A DNA stretch of 64,000 nucleotides, from assembly GCF_032854445.1 (NCBI RefSeq), contig NC_088300.1, forward strand, positions 66,188,984 through 66,252,983, read 5' to 3'. Shown piece by piece: positions 49,957 through 60,469 of this stretch (position 1 is its first letter; every line of letters begins with the position of its first letter). The notes under the pieces are model-generated. The model had not been told where the DNA came from. It ran no database searches and worked only from the letters and a program-made list of their open reading frames with translations. Origin of the DNA: Liolophura sinensis. Lineage: Eukaryota > Mollusca > Polyplacophora > Chitonida > Chitonidae. The position numbers were made by a program, and so were the translations under genes.

Positions 49957-50165
49957 ATTGATTTTATGACCAAATGATTAATTTGGGAGATATATGGGTA
50001 GAAGGATAGAAGTAAAAATGACTTCACAGACTACCTGGCAGTGTACATGACAAATCGCCAGATTTACAAAGCCACAGTTCATCCATGTAGCGGAGGCTGT
50101 ATTCGAACCTTCCGCTAAAGCAGCATTCATTTGGCTCGACAGCACTTGTGCTTTAAGATGGGTAA
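49957..50165. other. Spacer between two SINEs
   Basis: Unique sequence. A GGTTCGAATACAGCC-like B-box phrase on the minus strand (near 50093-50107) has no partner A box. Confidence 0.4.
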
Positions 50166-50438
50166 TATTTATTTATTTATTTATTTGATTGGTGTTTTAC
50201 GCCGTACTCAAGAATATTTCACTTATACGACAGCGGCCAGCATTATGGTGGGAGGAAACCGGGCACAGCCCGGGCGAAACCCACGACCATCCGCAGGTTG
50301 CTGGCAGACCTTCCCACTTACGGCCGGAGAGGAAGCCAGCATGAGCTGGACTTGAGCTCACAGCAACCGCATTGGTGAGAAGCTTCTGGGTCATTACGTC
50401 GCGCTAGCGCGCTAACAAACTGAGCCACGGAGGCCCCC
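50166..50438 (-). mobile_element. SINE family A, full-length reference copy
   Basis: Minus strand. The 5' head is GGGGGCCTCCGTGGCTCAGT with the A box, followed by a GAGCTCAAGTCCAGCTC stretch at the B-box position. The body carries CTGGCTTCCTCTCCGGCCGT, GGTCTGCCAGCAACCTGCGG, ATGGTCGTGGGTTTCGCCCG and GGTTTCCTCCCACCATAATG. The 3' end is GCTGTCGTATAAGTGAAATA, TTCTTGAGTACGGCGTAAAA, CACCAATC and (AAAT)n. A weak flanking match TGGGTAATA/TGAGTAATA may be the target-site duplication. Overlapping frames on both strands here are SINE translation. Confidence 0.93.
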
Positions 50439-50603
50439 AATTTGAGTAATAAATCGAATTTCTAGGGCACTTCGATATGACCAGTGGGCCGGTAAGATAT
50501 TGGGTATATATAAATTTAAGAAAAAGGCAATGGGGTTCACTAGTTACATCAAAACATCATGATAAAACAAGTATTGATAAATAAGACGCTTTTATCATAA
50601 CTT

Positions 50604-50970
50604 CATTTTTAATTGTCCAGTTAAAATGTCAAGAAATAATTTTTAATTGTCCGGTGAAAATGTCAAGACATAATTTTTAATTGTCCAGTGAAAATGTCAA
50701 GACATAATTTTAATTGGCCGTAAGTGGGAAGGTCTTTCAGCAACCTGCGAATGGTCGTGGGTTTCCTTCGGCTTCCGACCGGTTTCCTCCCACCATAATG
50801 ATGGCCGCCGTCGTATAAGTAAAATATTCTTGAATACGGCGTAAAACACCAATCAAATAAATAAATAAATAAATAATTTTTAATTGTCCAGTGAAAATGG
50901 CAAGACATAATTTTTAATTGTCCAGTGAAAATGTCAGGACATAATTTTTAATTGTCCAGTTAAAATGTCA
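50604..50970. repeat. 34-bp minisatellite interrupted by a SINE
   Basis: Six units of TAATTTTTAATTGTCCAGTG followed by AAAATGTCAAGACA. Three are intact to the left, one is split by the SINE at 50717-50873, and two lie to the right. Units are nearly identical, so the array is young. Confidence 0.93.
50717..50873 (+). mobile_element. SINE family A, 5'-truncated, inserted in the 34-bp array
   Basis: Starts at GGCCGTAAGTGGGAAGGTCT, lacking the tRNA head, and runs to AATCAAATAAATAAATAAAT. It splits one repeat unit between TAATTG and TCCAGTG. The flanks TAATTTTAATTG (50705-50716) and TAATTTTTAATTG (50874-50886) form the target-site duplication with one T gained or lost. The minus-strand frame 50663-50908 is translation of repeat plus SINE. 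Confidence 0.93.
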
Positions 50971-51175
50971 GTCTTTTGAAATTTCAAAAGTGTCAGATAC
51001 ATCATATGTTATTCACATGCAACTGCTTCAATATTATCTACATGGGGATATAACCTAACTGGGAACAATTAGTTTTCACAAAGATAATATTTAATACACA
51101 AACTTGGTTACTATTTACGGAAGCGTTGTTGAGTGCCATTTTTAGTCATCATGCAAGCAACTTAGCTGAAAAATG
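50971..51175. other. Unassigned spacer
   Basis: No supported feature. Confidence 0.4.
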
Positions 51176-51296
51176 ACTTTTTATTTTTATAATTTTTGTT
51201 TTACACTGTACTCAAGAATATTTCACCGCTATACGACGGCGGCCAGCCTGATGGTGGAAGGAAACCGGGCAGAGCCCGAGGGAAACCCGCAGCACT
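51176..51296 (-). mobile_element. SINE family A, strongly 5'-truncated
   Basis: Retains only the 3' domain on the minus strand: A+T tail, then TTTTACACTGTACTCAAGAA, TATTTCACCGCTATACGACG and GAAACCGGGCAGAGCCCG. GCTGAAAAATG (51165-51175) and GCTGAAATG (51297-51305) probably represent a 9-11 bp target-site duplication. Confidence 0.85.
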
Positions 51297-51889
51297 GCTG
51301 AAATGCCCAAAGTATTAAACTTGTTTTCATGCACTAACAATTCCAGTTAGTCTGTAAAGTGCTTTCGTCTTTGTTTTGTTCATATAAAAAATGATAGGTA
51401 CGTAGGCGTTTTGATTGTGAAATGATACTATTCTTCTCCCTAACATGCACATATTGTTACTTTAGATAAATCAGACATGTCTGTCATTGCTAGTTAGTTT
51501 ACCTACATACAGCCATTTATTATGGGGAGTACTTCGTCATGATGTCAAATTCTCATCGAACAACTGTTATTTATTGGTAAATAATCACCCCCAAACACAC
51601 AATAAATCAGACTTATTGCATTTAGACGAAGTCAGTATATAGACTTGTTCGTCTGAGAGTTTTTCCCCCAATTTGGTCGATGTTGTTGTCCAAATTGGAC
51701 GACCATGAATTACGTAAATGTCAGTAAAACCAAATCAAGAAAAGACGTACACCATTGCATGGCCATCCCTGTGCCAATCCAGCCAGCAACTTTACAACAT
51801 TATAGTAATTAGTCGTCATTAGAATGTGATCAATAGTTTTCTTGCCTTTCTACTTTTCTACTTAAACATTAAGCCTGATGTGTTTATAT
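51297..51889. other. Unassigned A+T-rich DNA
   Basis: No supported feature. Confidence 0.45.
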
Positions 51890-52500
51890 CATTGGTCTAC
51901 ATTAGCCTGAAAAATTCCTCAAAGACGGCTGGCGTCTCGGGACAATTTCCGCTGAATGGAAGCCAGCCATTCGGGCGCAGTAAAACACATATATACAATT
52001 TAGAGGACGAATACAATAAGCAGATTCGTTCTTGGCTTGGATAGCTGTAGGCGATCAGAACTCCTCCGCTCACAGGATCTTCCTCATGGCTCAGCAAAGA
52101 CTCCCTGTTCAGTGTCTGCAGCCGTATACCACAGCTCCCGATCCCAGAGCCATCCTGGAATCAAATTTAGTGGAAAACGAGTTCGTCCTGAAAATGACGA
52201 TTTGGCGTGTTTTGGAGGCTGTGTCGGGTAATCAACAACATTAGTCTCTTTAAACAAGCCACTTTTTCAGGCGTCTCCCTCGTAATTAATGTCTTGCCCA
52301 GAACATGTCGTGCTAAAACGTTTTGTTCTTTCCTTTCGTGCGGCTCGAGCCGCAACTCTTGCCCGAAATAACCAGATGTCGCCGATTCTAAGTGGGGTTT
52401 CTTCGAACCGCCCTCCGGCAAATTTTGAGTGAAATTGTCCTCAATATGCCCTGTATCGCAGTGCCGGCACGAGATCCTCAAATCTTCTTCCTTCATTAGA
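51890..52500. other. Block with several protein-like frames, unassigned
   Basis: Three frames have mixed, non-repetitive products. One ends FGRSKTHIYNLEDEYN to SWLG (plus, stop at about 52042). Another starts with ATG at 52086, MAQQRLPVQCLQPYTTA, and runs 52 codons to 52244. The third is minus, 52496-52167, 109 codons from ATG, starting MKEEDLRISCRHCDTGHIED. Only one at most is likely coding where they overlap. The block is richer in G+C than its surroundings. No family recognised. A real exon, a conserved noncoding element and chance are all open. Confidence 0.2.
52167..52496 (-). CDS. Unassigned ORF, 109 codons
   Basis: ATG at 52496, stop at 52167; an in-frame TGA lies seven codons upstream of the ATG. 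The sequence upstream ends TGCATGTTACAG on the minus strand, an acceptor-like site that could place the ATG in an internal exon. The product is hydrophilic and charged (His/Cys near residues 10-16, then Lys/Arg/Glu-rich), without low complexity, signal peptide or membrane segment. It is the most protein-like long frame on the minus strand but matches no domain I know. Confidence 0.2.
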   Translation of the reverse strand: MKEEDLRISCRHCDTGHIEDNFTQNLPEGGSKKPHLESATSGYFGQELRLEPHERKEQNVLARHVLGKTLITRETPEKVACLKRLMLLITRHSLQNTPNRHFQDELVFH

Positions 52501-53250
52501 CTGTAACATGCAAGTCAGACGTGTGATTGATGCGATGAGCAGTTTTCAAGATTCGATAGGCAATTTTAATACAATTTCCCGTGAAGCAGTTACATTCAGT
52601 GTCTGGAGTAGAGCTTGTTTCACCTATTTCTCCTGTCGTTGGAAAACGAATTCTGATGTCGGTCCCCTCAAATGATATCCTATTAAAGAGAGAATACCTC
52701 TTTAGAAATAATGATTTCCCAGCAGTTTTTCTTTTTCTAGAATAACGTTGACAATCTGAATGGACCGAAAGGATGCTTTAGCCAAGCGCAGTTCCGAATG
52801 TATTTCGTTTGGGGGCTGGTCTTACGGCTATTAAGAGCTTACTGACAGCCCTAGCCTTTGGACGTGAAGTGTCGCAACACCTTCGGGGAACCGCGCAAGT
52901 ATCAGTCCCGTTCCCAGTCATTTTCATAAATCTGTCAGCCTGACGTAAGCACAAGCGATGCTTCCGGGCCCCAGACATCCAAGATGGTCAGATGCTTTCA
53001 AGCACTCAGGTCGCAGATAGATAGTTAGTTCCTACTCATAAATCAACCACATTTAAAAACGTCGAAAAGAAGGTTTCCTTTACACTCACAGGCTCTCTGG
53101 GTACTGTTTTTTCATTGCACATTTAACCAAAGTCTGAAATTAAGCAATGATTAAAGAGAATCTGTCTAGCACGAAGATGGAGGGAAAGTATTAAGAGAAA
53201 AGCCACCTAAAGAGAAAGGCCTTGCATAAACAGACCACTGCGGGTCCAGA
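52501..53250. other. Unassigned DNA
   Basis: A 66-codon minus-strand frame at 52778-52978 is Arg/Cys-rich and unrecognised. No repeat family. Confidence 0.4.
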
Positions 53251-53254
53251 TTTC

Positions 53255-53580
53255 GTGTCATCGATGGAAGCTTGTCAAAAAGGCTTTTTGAACTATTTTT
53301 GTTAATGATGATTTATTAATTCTTTCTCTGGCTCTAATGAGGAGTAGTATAAGGCTGCTTGGAGAAACTCGGCTCGGGATTCTCATGAAAAGCGGAAATT
53401 ACCTTCCCATCTGACCGGGCTCAGTCTGCACAGGGTTTTCATTACCTAAGGCAAGCACATGCCATCTTCATACTTCTCCAATTATCTCCTGTCTTTTATA
53501 ATGTCTTTCTGGGCTCAAACTCCATAAAAGGCCATTTTCTTACATGATTTACCGATATTGGTTTATCATTTCAGTAAGGA
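53255..53580. promoter_or_regulatory. Possible regulatory island with CArG box
   Basis: Contains a perfect SRF-type CArG box CCATAAAAGG (53522-53531) and homeodomain-type TAATGAGG and ATTATTAATTC-like phrases, in moderately G+C-rich sequence that ends in TTATCATTTCAG. No ORF. Motif evidence only. Confidence 0.2.
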
Positions 53581-54475
53581 CAGACAGCGCTGGTTGAGAT
53601 CGACATCAAAGGCTATAGACTCTCTGTAGGACCATACTGTCATTGTGTACGGTGGTATATGACCAGACTAATTTAACAAACACATACAAAGGGCATGGAC
53701 GGAAACAAAGGGCACAAAAATATGCTTTATTTTATTTATTACAGCTTATTATACATACAAATATACGAGTGTAATGTGCAAGTACTTCTGACTTCGTGAA
53801 GTACTGTATTCTGAAGTCAGACGTGTAAATGGAATTTTTTCCAAATTAAGTAAACTGTTTATATAACTACTTGTATGTTTAAGTATTTGTGTATTTTTCT
53901 CTTTCCCATTAATCAATTCTTTGGTTAGAGCATTTCTCCAAAATATTATCCATATTTTCCTTACGTACATGTATATTAGCTTCAAAGGTATTTACTTAGT
54001 GTATTTGTCGAATCCACCTTCCAAAACATAGGCTTTGGCATACATATTTTTTGTATTTATTTGCGTGGGATTTCACATCGCTGTCAAAATTATTTCATTA
54101 TTTTATCATGATGTCTACTTATGGCAGGCTGGATTTCATCCCTCTGAAATAACACACCGAAAAGACATCGCGTCTAGCTATACTGAAACGAGGAATTAAC
54201 CATTTTTACAGAGTCAAAATTTAGGCATGACCAGATCAGAGATTGAATTAGGATCTTCTGATTGGGTCATGTCTAGATGTTATACTACTACTTTCAGGCT
54301 ATTACCTGGCGCTCTTACCGATCTACATTTGGAGACGAGCTATAGCGGGAACTTTAGTCGAACGTAAGTGGAACTACACAATGATTCCACGAGTATGTTG
54401 TAGAGGAATCTCTTGGGAGAGACTCTGCGAAGACGACCAGCGAGGACAGCCTGGTTTTGCATCACCTTAGTGCGA
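53581..54475. other. Unassigned A+T-rich DNA
   Basis: No supported gene. The stretch 53768-53822 contains a partly self-complementary phrase (CAAGTACTTCTGACTTCGTG against CACGAAGT-like bases) but no clear element. Confidence 0.4.
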
Positions 54476-54652
54476 CAAAGTACAAAGTAGATGATAGTTC
54501 TGTTCACGTCACAAAGTAAATGATAGTTCTGTTCACGTCACAAAGTAGATGATAGTTCTGTTCACGTCACAAAGTAAATGATAGTTCTGTTCACGTCAAA
54601 AAGTAGATGATAGTTCCATTCATGTCACAAAGTAGATGATAGTTGTGGTCAC
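54476..54652. repeat. 29-bp minisatellite, six copies
   Basis: The unit is GTCACAAAGTAGATGATAG followed by TTCTGTTCAC. Copies alternate between AGTAGATG and AGTAAATG in the first four full units, suggesting expansion as a two-unit (58-bp) block. The last copies are more diverged. Confidence 0.93.
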
Positions 54653-55415
54653 TGTTGTTGTTTATACATTAGCGGATTGTCCTTAACTGTCTCCTGATTC
54701 GAGGATTCCTCTAACAGTTGATTTCTCCAATCGCACTGTTGACTGAAGGATTAGCTCAATCATTGTTTAGCCAGTTTACTGATTCTCGGGTATGTCTTCA
54801 CGGTTGATTAGCCTGTATATCGGTTTGAGTATACGTCCCTATACTCCATCATATGGTCTGTTGACTGGTTCAAGGTTTGGTTGACATAGTTGATCTGTCC
54901 ATAGGTTCATGAAATATGTTGAATGCGTAAACTTACTTGTTAACAAGTCAGCTCTCTGGCAGATAGCCTGTTATAATTATTGATAAATATTTACTGCATT
55001 TTGAACACGAAGAAAGTTCTCCAAATTGCGTGGTATAACACATTAACCTGGAAATAAATGAATAAATTCCTTTGTTTCATACGTTTGGTTTTGCCTGTTT
55101 GGTTCCCCAAACGATTCATATACTTACCGACAGATAAGCAGTTCTCATACGAATACAACTATGTACCAAGCCTGAAGAAAGGAATATATGTACCAGTGAT
55201 TAGATGGTTGAATTGACTGACTGGCTAGTTAAGCAGTTACTTAGACTGGCTATGTCCTGAACGATTAGCTGATTGGTTGTGAAGATGAATTGATTGGTGT
55301 ATATGGGGTTCCAGATGTTCAAAATGTTTCAAAATCATCCATCATATTTTGCCTATCATTTCTAAGCACTACATTCTTCCCGATTTTCGGACAGAGAGCA
55401 GGAGTATAAGACGAG
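54653..55415. other. Unassigned spacer between two minisatellites
   Basis: Unique A+T-moderate sequence with recurrent TTGACTG and GATTAGCTGATTGG phrases but no regular period. Confidence 0.4.
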
Positions 55416-55925
55416 GAGGCCTAGAAGGTTTAGCGCACAGGAGTTTGCTGGACATTACAAGGAGACCTGGAAGGTTTAGCGCACAGGAGTTTGCTAGACA
55501 TTGCAAGGAGAACTAACAGGTTTAGTGCATAGTAGTTTGCTAGACATTACAAGGAGACCTAGATGGTTTAGCGCACAGGAGTTTGCTAGACATTACAAGG
55601 ACGCCTGTAGTTTAGCGCACAGTAGTTTGCTAGACATTACCAGGAGAACTAAAAGGTTTAGTGCATAGTAGTTTGATAGACATTACAAGGAGACCTAGAA
55701 GGTTTAGCGCACAATAGTTTGCTAGACATGACAAGGAGACCTAGAAGGCTTAGCTCATAGGAGTTTGCTAGACATTACAAGGACGCCTAGAAGGTTTAGC
55801 GCACAGTAGTTTGCTTAACATTACAAACATGAGACCTGGAGGGTTTAGTCGTCAGGAATTCGCAAGACACTGCTACACCTCAAGAGACCTAGAAGGTTTG
55901 CACGCTGGAGTTCACCAGACAAACA
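55416..55925. repeat. 46-bp minisatellite, eleven copies
   Basis: Units start at 55416, 55462, 55508, 55554, 55600, 55644, 55690, 55736, 55782, 55831 and 55884. Each reads GAGACCTAGAAGGTTTAGCG, CACAGGAGTTTGCTAGACAT, TACAAG. Variant starts GAGAACT (3rd and 6th) and GACGCCT (5th and 9th), and variant GTGCATAGTAG, recur in a similar order, giving a higher-order repeat. The last two copies are longest and most diverged. Confidence 0.95.
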
Positions 55926-57457
55926 TTCGCGGCTTGGATTTAAATACAGCAATTATAACACAACCCGCTTGAGAAATCAAGAATATTCTTCAGAATGTGA
56001 GGAGTAACTGAGAGATGCAAACATGCAGGAAGAATTTAGGATCGACTTTTGTTATGCCAATCACTATTAAGACTGTCTAGAAACAATAAAAAAAAAACTT
56101 TGGGGCTATGGAAGAAGGGCTGATTGCCATGACTACAATCCCAAAAAAGCAAGATGCATCGTGACAAAGAGTTGTACTAAAACTGCCATGGCCCGGTGTC
56201 TTCGGTGCTTTTGTATATGAATTCAAAACAAAACACCATATTCTTCACCCAGGCACACCTGAAGGACACAGCATAGGTAAGGGCTCAGGTTTCCACAGGC
56301 GCTTCCCTTGATGAAAGATTGCAATGGTGATTCTTGCTCAAACGACATCAATCCCGGCGGAACTGTGAGTTTGTTGGAACACATTTTGCTCTTTAAATTT
56401 ACGAGAGATACTTAATTTGAGCCCGGGCATCAAAAATTTAACTAAGTCTGAATTATGACGGTTTGACTCCGGGCCCGCCATCCAATAAAACCGAGTTCCG
56501 ACTTGCCGGTAGAGCCTCTTAAATCAGGGTCCCTTAACGGCCTCAAACCACGCGAGATCTCCGCCTGAGTTATTCCTTTAGGGGTCTGCCACTTAGCACA
56601 AAAACAAACTTTGGTCGGTGAGAGGAAGATTCTAGACCACTGATGAATTATAGAGAGACCGGGCCGATGGAAGATGGCGAGTTCAATAAAACAAAACAGC
56701 ACATGTTGGTGGAACTGAAGTCTGGATGGTTAGATACTCCAGAACGATGCTTGTGTTGTCTGGCAGGTTTTAGAAGTATATCTTTTTATTCTGTGGTATA
56801 CATTTTTTTGAGGGTCAGATTGGAGATGCCTTGAGTACTTAATAACTCCTTGTTCATGCATATCTGTGGAATCATGCTTGAAAAGTCAATGTTTGGTTGG
56901 TAAAGCTGTTGGTTTCAACGACATATTCGTAATTGTTTTCAAAACAACAAAGGTAAAATTACAGTGATCTGTAATGCACTTGATGGCTGACTGGTTGGAT
57001 GGATGTTTTGCCACTTCATTGGATGGAGTGAGGAACTCAAAAAACTCCTTCCTGTCTGTAACAAAATGGTTCAAAGCAATGTACTCGTTTGTTCTTTCTT
57101 GAAGTATGTGACACGTTTCGATGTATGTGCCTGTGCTCGTATGTGGTATGCAAGAGTCTCAGTAGAAAACGGTACATTTTTACTGCAATTTGGACTTCGA
57201 TGTGAAGTAATCTGTCAAATACCTCATTCTGGCTAAATAATATAGGCTAACTGAAAATCAGCATCACTGATGGAAGGAAGAAAGATAAGCAGCACAGACA
57301 TGAAAAGTACGGTACAAACAAAGAACGGACATGAGGTGAAGTGACAATTTTTCAAGAAAGCAATGTGGACATGACAAAAACTACAAGACTGGGAAAAAAG
57401 ATACAAAAGGACATTCCAACGTTTCACTCGATAAAATAACACGTAGACTGTCTCTTT
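55926..57457. other. Unassigned DNA
   Basis: Includes a G+C-richer patch at 56400-56640 with a minus-strand 86-codon frame (56442-56702), unrecognised. No repeat family. Confidence 0.4.
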
Positions 57458-57548
57458 TTTGTAACCTGCGGATGGTCAATGGCTTCCCTCAGGCTCTGGC
57501 CGGTTTCCTATGCCGTCGTATAAGTGAAACATTCTTGAATACCGCAAA
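57458..57548 (+). mobile_element. SINE family A fragment
   Basis: GTAACCTGCGGATGGTCAAT, CTCAGGCTCTGGCCGGTTTC and ATGCCGTCGTATAAGTGAAA, CATTCTTGAATACCGCAAAG match the family A body and 3' domain. The CTCCCACCATAATGCTGGCC block is deleted, and both the tRNA head and the (AAAT)n tail are missing. Confidence 0.85.
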
Positions 57549-58304
57549 GTTTCCATTACCAAGGAAATGATATCATTCGACCAAGAGCCTTCTTTTTGCG
57601 GTGTAGGTTACACTGTTAACTGCGAGACAGTTTCTTTGTTAGATTAATTGGTTATAAGATGGCTACCACAAACCATGAATATAGATTTCTTTAAGAACAA
57701 TCCACTTCGCCAAAAATTGGGCCGGATCAGGCCAACAGATCTGAAGGCCCCAGAGACTACATACTGATCAGTATGGCTCTGCATGTAAGTGCAAGGCACC
57801 AATCACTTGTCAGTCCAAGGGTACCCCACAAGTAAAGGTTTCTTCACCGATAATATCGTCCAGTGCTTTTTGGTCGTCATCCAAGAACGTACATGAATCA
57901 GTGTGCATTATCTTCAATAGATGACGTTGAAATTCTACACTGTTTAAGCTGGCTATATATGGTAGAAAACGCCCTAACCCGAACATCTTACTTAGATGAA
58001 GACTGACGACAACGTGTGCAGATTTAGACTAGCACTTCTGCGGAATCAAAATAAATATGTAATGCTTTTGACATGATATTCGCCTGTATTAATTACATAG
58101 CTAATGATGCACAATGTACAATGGCGTCAAAACAGAGCTGGTTAAGTAATTGAAGTCATTTATTACAGATCATCACCCCTATCATGCACGAAAAAGCGCA
58201 TGAAATTACGATTTCACTGAGCCTATATTCCCTCTGTTTATGTATGGGTTTCAGTAAATAAAAGCTATGGAGTGGGTCGAGCTCTTAGAGGATAAAGGTG
58301 CATG
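57549..58304. other. Unassigned DNA
   Basis: No supported feature. Confidence 0.45.
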
Positions 58305-58350
58305 CTTTTTTTCTTTTCTTTCTTTTTTCGTTTTTTTTTTTTTTTTTTGT
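58305..58350. repeat. T/C-rich homopolymeric tract
   Basis: TTTTTTTCTTTTC-type run ending in 18 or more Ts, immediately 5' of a SINE-like element. Confidence 0.8.
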
Positions 58351-58512
58351 ATCGTGGCAACTCACGAGATGTGGGTTCAAAACCGGCCATGGATAGGGAA
58401 TTTGTAGATTTCGAGCTCTAACAGCTTGTGCGTAGCCGAACGTTCGCTGAAGACCACATGGTTTTCCACCAATATGGTGAGCTTGTATAGGTGAAAATTT
58501 CAACAATCAAAT
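58351..58512 (+). mobile_element. Diverged SINE family B copy
   Basis: The head is partial: CAACTCACGAGATGTGGGTT then CAAAACCGGCC, with a B-box-like GGGTTCAAAACC. Then GTAGCCGAACGTTCGCTGAA and GACC, matching the family B phrase at 49.8 kb, followed by TTTTCCACCAATATGGTG, TTGTATAGGTGAAAATTTC and CAATCAAATAGATA. Many substitutions indicate an old copy. Confidence 0.65.
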
Positions 58513-58790
58513 AGATACGTAAAATTATAAATACATTGGAATTTGGAATTGTATATATTTTAATTAATAGATACTTTGCAAACAATAAGAGGACATAATT
58601 ATAAGGGTACCTTATGTATTTAGAAAAATGCCATGCAAAGATTAGAACATATATAACGAAGATCTCGGCGATTTTCTGATAATAAACTCATATAGGAAAA
58701 TTAACTTCTACTTCATACGCGTAGTGGGTTACAACCCCATATGGTGTAATTTGGGTTGAATACAAACACTGACCAGCCAGATATTTATTA
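58513..58790. other. Unassigned A+T-rich DNA
   Basis: No supported feature. Confidence 0.4.
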
Positions 58791-58794
58791 ATTG

Positions 58795-58855
58795 GCTGAT
58801 TGATTGATTGATTGATTGATTGTTAACTGACTGACTGACTGTTTGATTGATCGGT
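58795..58855. repeat. (GATT)n and (GACT)n compound microsatellite
   Basis: About six GATT repeats (58796-58822) followed by four CTGA/GACT repeats (58826-58841) and a decayed GATTGATCGG end. Confidence 0.9.
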
Positions 58856-58999
58856 TGACTGGATTAACGAGATCTATTGGGATGAGATGGACAGGCCACT
58901 TTAAATGCATACAGTCTAAATGAACCTTGCAGGATTTTCGATAAGCTAATAACCAAATTGTGTGTAAAACAAACGGGTTGCCCACAAAACAAATACAAG

Positions 59000-59230
59000 A
59001 GTGAGATTTACGACGAGCTCCTTCCTCGTCCTATATAAGTCTTTCCCTCATTTTCTCGTTCGCTCTCGTGTGATATGGCCTCAGACTCAAAGTCCTGAGC
59101 AAACCTCAATGTTTTCTCCAGAGCGCGTCCTTGCTCTCCGCCAAAAGACCCTCGGCGATAAATCAAAAGAATGAAAGATTAAAGAGAAAGTTTCATTATA
59201 GCAGAGGCGATTGTGAGTAGTGTAAACACG
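59000..59230. promoter_or_regulatory. Possible promoter-like stretch
   Basis: CCTATATAAG (59030-59039), a TATA-like box, lies in a G+C-richer stretch with CTCCTTCCTCG upstream and pyrimidine-rich CTCATTTTCTCGTTCGCTCT downstream, where an initiator could lie. No adjacent ORF in either direction is convincing, so this may be a chance TATA box. Confidence 0.15.
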
Positions 59231-60313
59231 AGAGCACTACCTGACAAAGTCAATCCAATATGGGAATAAAATATATTTCCCACCACACGACTGTTGTAAT
59301 GTTCACAAAAGACATTGGTTTTTGATTTACAACGCGTCGTGTACAGTGGTTTGTGTCTAATGGCTGGAGTGGCCTATCACTGGGTGTCCTGACAGCAATA
59401 CATGGAGTGTCCCGAGTCCATAGCCTCAATCCTAACACCTGAGAAGTATAACCCCCCCTTATTACAACACCACCTCCACCGTGCGCCACCTCACGCCTAC
59501 CTCAGCAAACTAACTCCTACCTCAGCACACTAATCCTTACCTCGCGGCTTTCTGACCTTTTCAAATGCCGCATTGTTATGATATTTCATTGAGTGAACAA
59601 TTTCAATAGAGAAACTATCTTTGACAAATTTTCTATTTCACATGCACAATATTTGAGAGTTTTTTTTGTTTCAATGTTTTTTTTTTCTTTCGGCATGTGT
59701 TTCCATCAAACGGTTTGGTTGTGCAGAGGGGTTGTATTACTTGTTTGTCATCTGATACAACAACAGAAAACATTTTAACTTTTGCTCCGTTGTGAAACTC
59801 ACGGTGATAAAATCTCTTTGATTCTCGATTCATAATGAGAGTCTAATTAAATCTCAAATGCTATCTCTTTTATCAATTAATGTACATTGACAAAGGCACA
59901 ATTTAAATAGGTAAAAAGATCTTGCGTAAATATAGTAACATCAAAGCAAAACCATACAGTTGTCTTAATAAGATATCTATATACAATGAAGTCAGTCCCC
60001 GGGATACGCACTCGCATATTGCTATAGCTTGCTGGCTGTACAGGATGTAAGGGTTGAGAAAGGCCTACCTTATTTATCATCTACCGTTGTCATGCTCTCA
60101 AATTAGTGATGGCTGACACAATGCGAACTTAACACATCAATACCTGCTGTGTGTTTAATAACAATGATTACCCAATAATAAAGTCACACAAAATGTCACC
60201 AGGGTTATATACCTACTGCCTCGAACTAGTGTATTAACGGAGAATTTACTTATATCTGAGATCAAACAGCAAATATGCACTTTTAATCAAGTTTTTCGTG
60301 CTCTGCAAAAACC

Positions 60314-60316
<3 letters not shown>
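59231..60316. other. Unassigned DNA
   Basis: A small direct repeat CCTACCTCAGCA(A/C)AC recurs near 59496-59547. A 79-codon minus-strand frame (59250-59489) is unrecognised. Confidence 0.4.

Positions 60317-60403
<87 letters not shown>
60317..60403. repeat. (TA)n microsatellite, about 87 bp
   Basis: An uninterrupted TA tract that produces YIYIYI peptides on both strands. Confidence 0.97.
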
Positions 60404-60405
<2 letters not shown>

Positions 60406-60447
60406 GATGATAGTCTTAATATCATATGCAATCATTTTTGTTTTAAT

Positions 60448-60469
60448 CTTCTTCTTCTTCTTCTTCTTC
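60448..60469. repeat. (CTT)n microsatellite
   Basis: Seven CTT repeats, 45 bp beyond the (TA)n tract. Confidence 0.93.

Noticed and set aside
50090-50110. B-box-like GGTTCGAATACAGCC (minus)
   Set aside because: No A box or cloverleaf around it.
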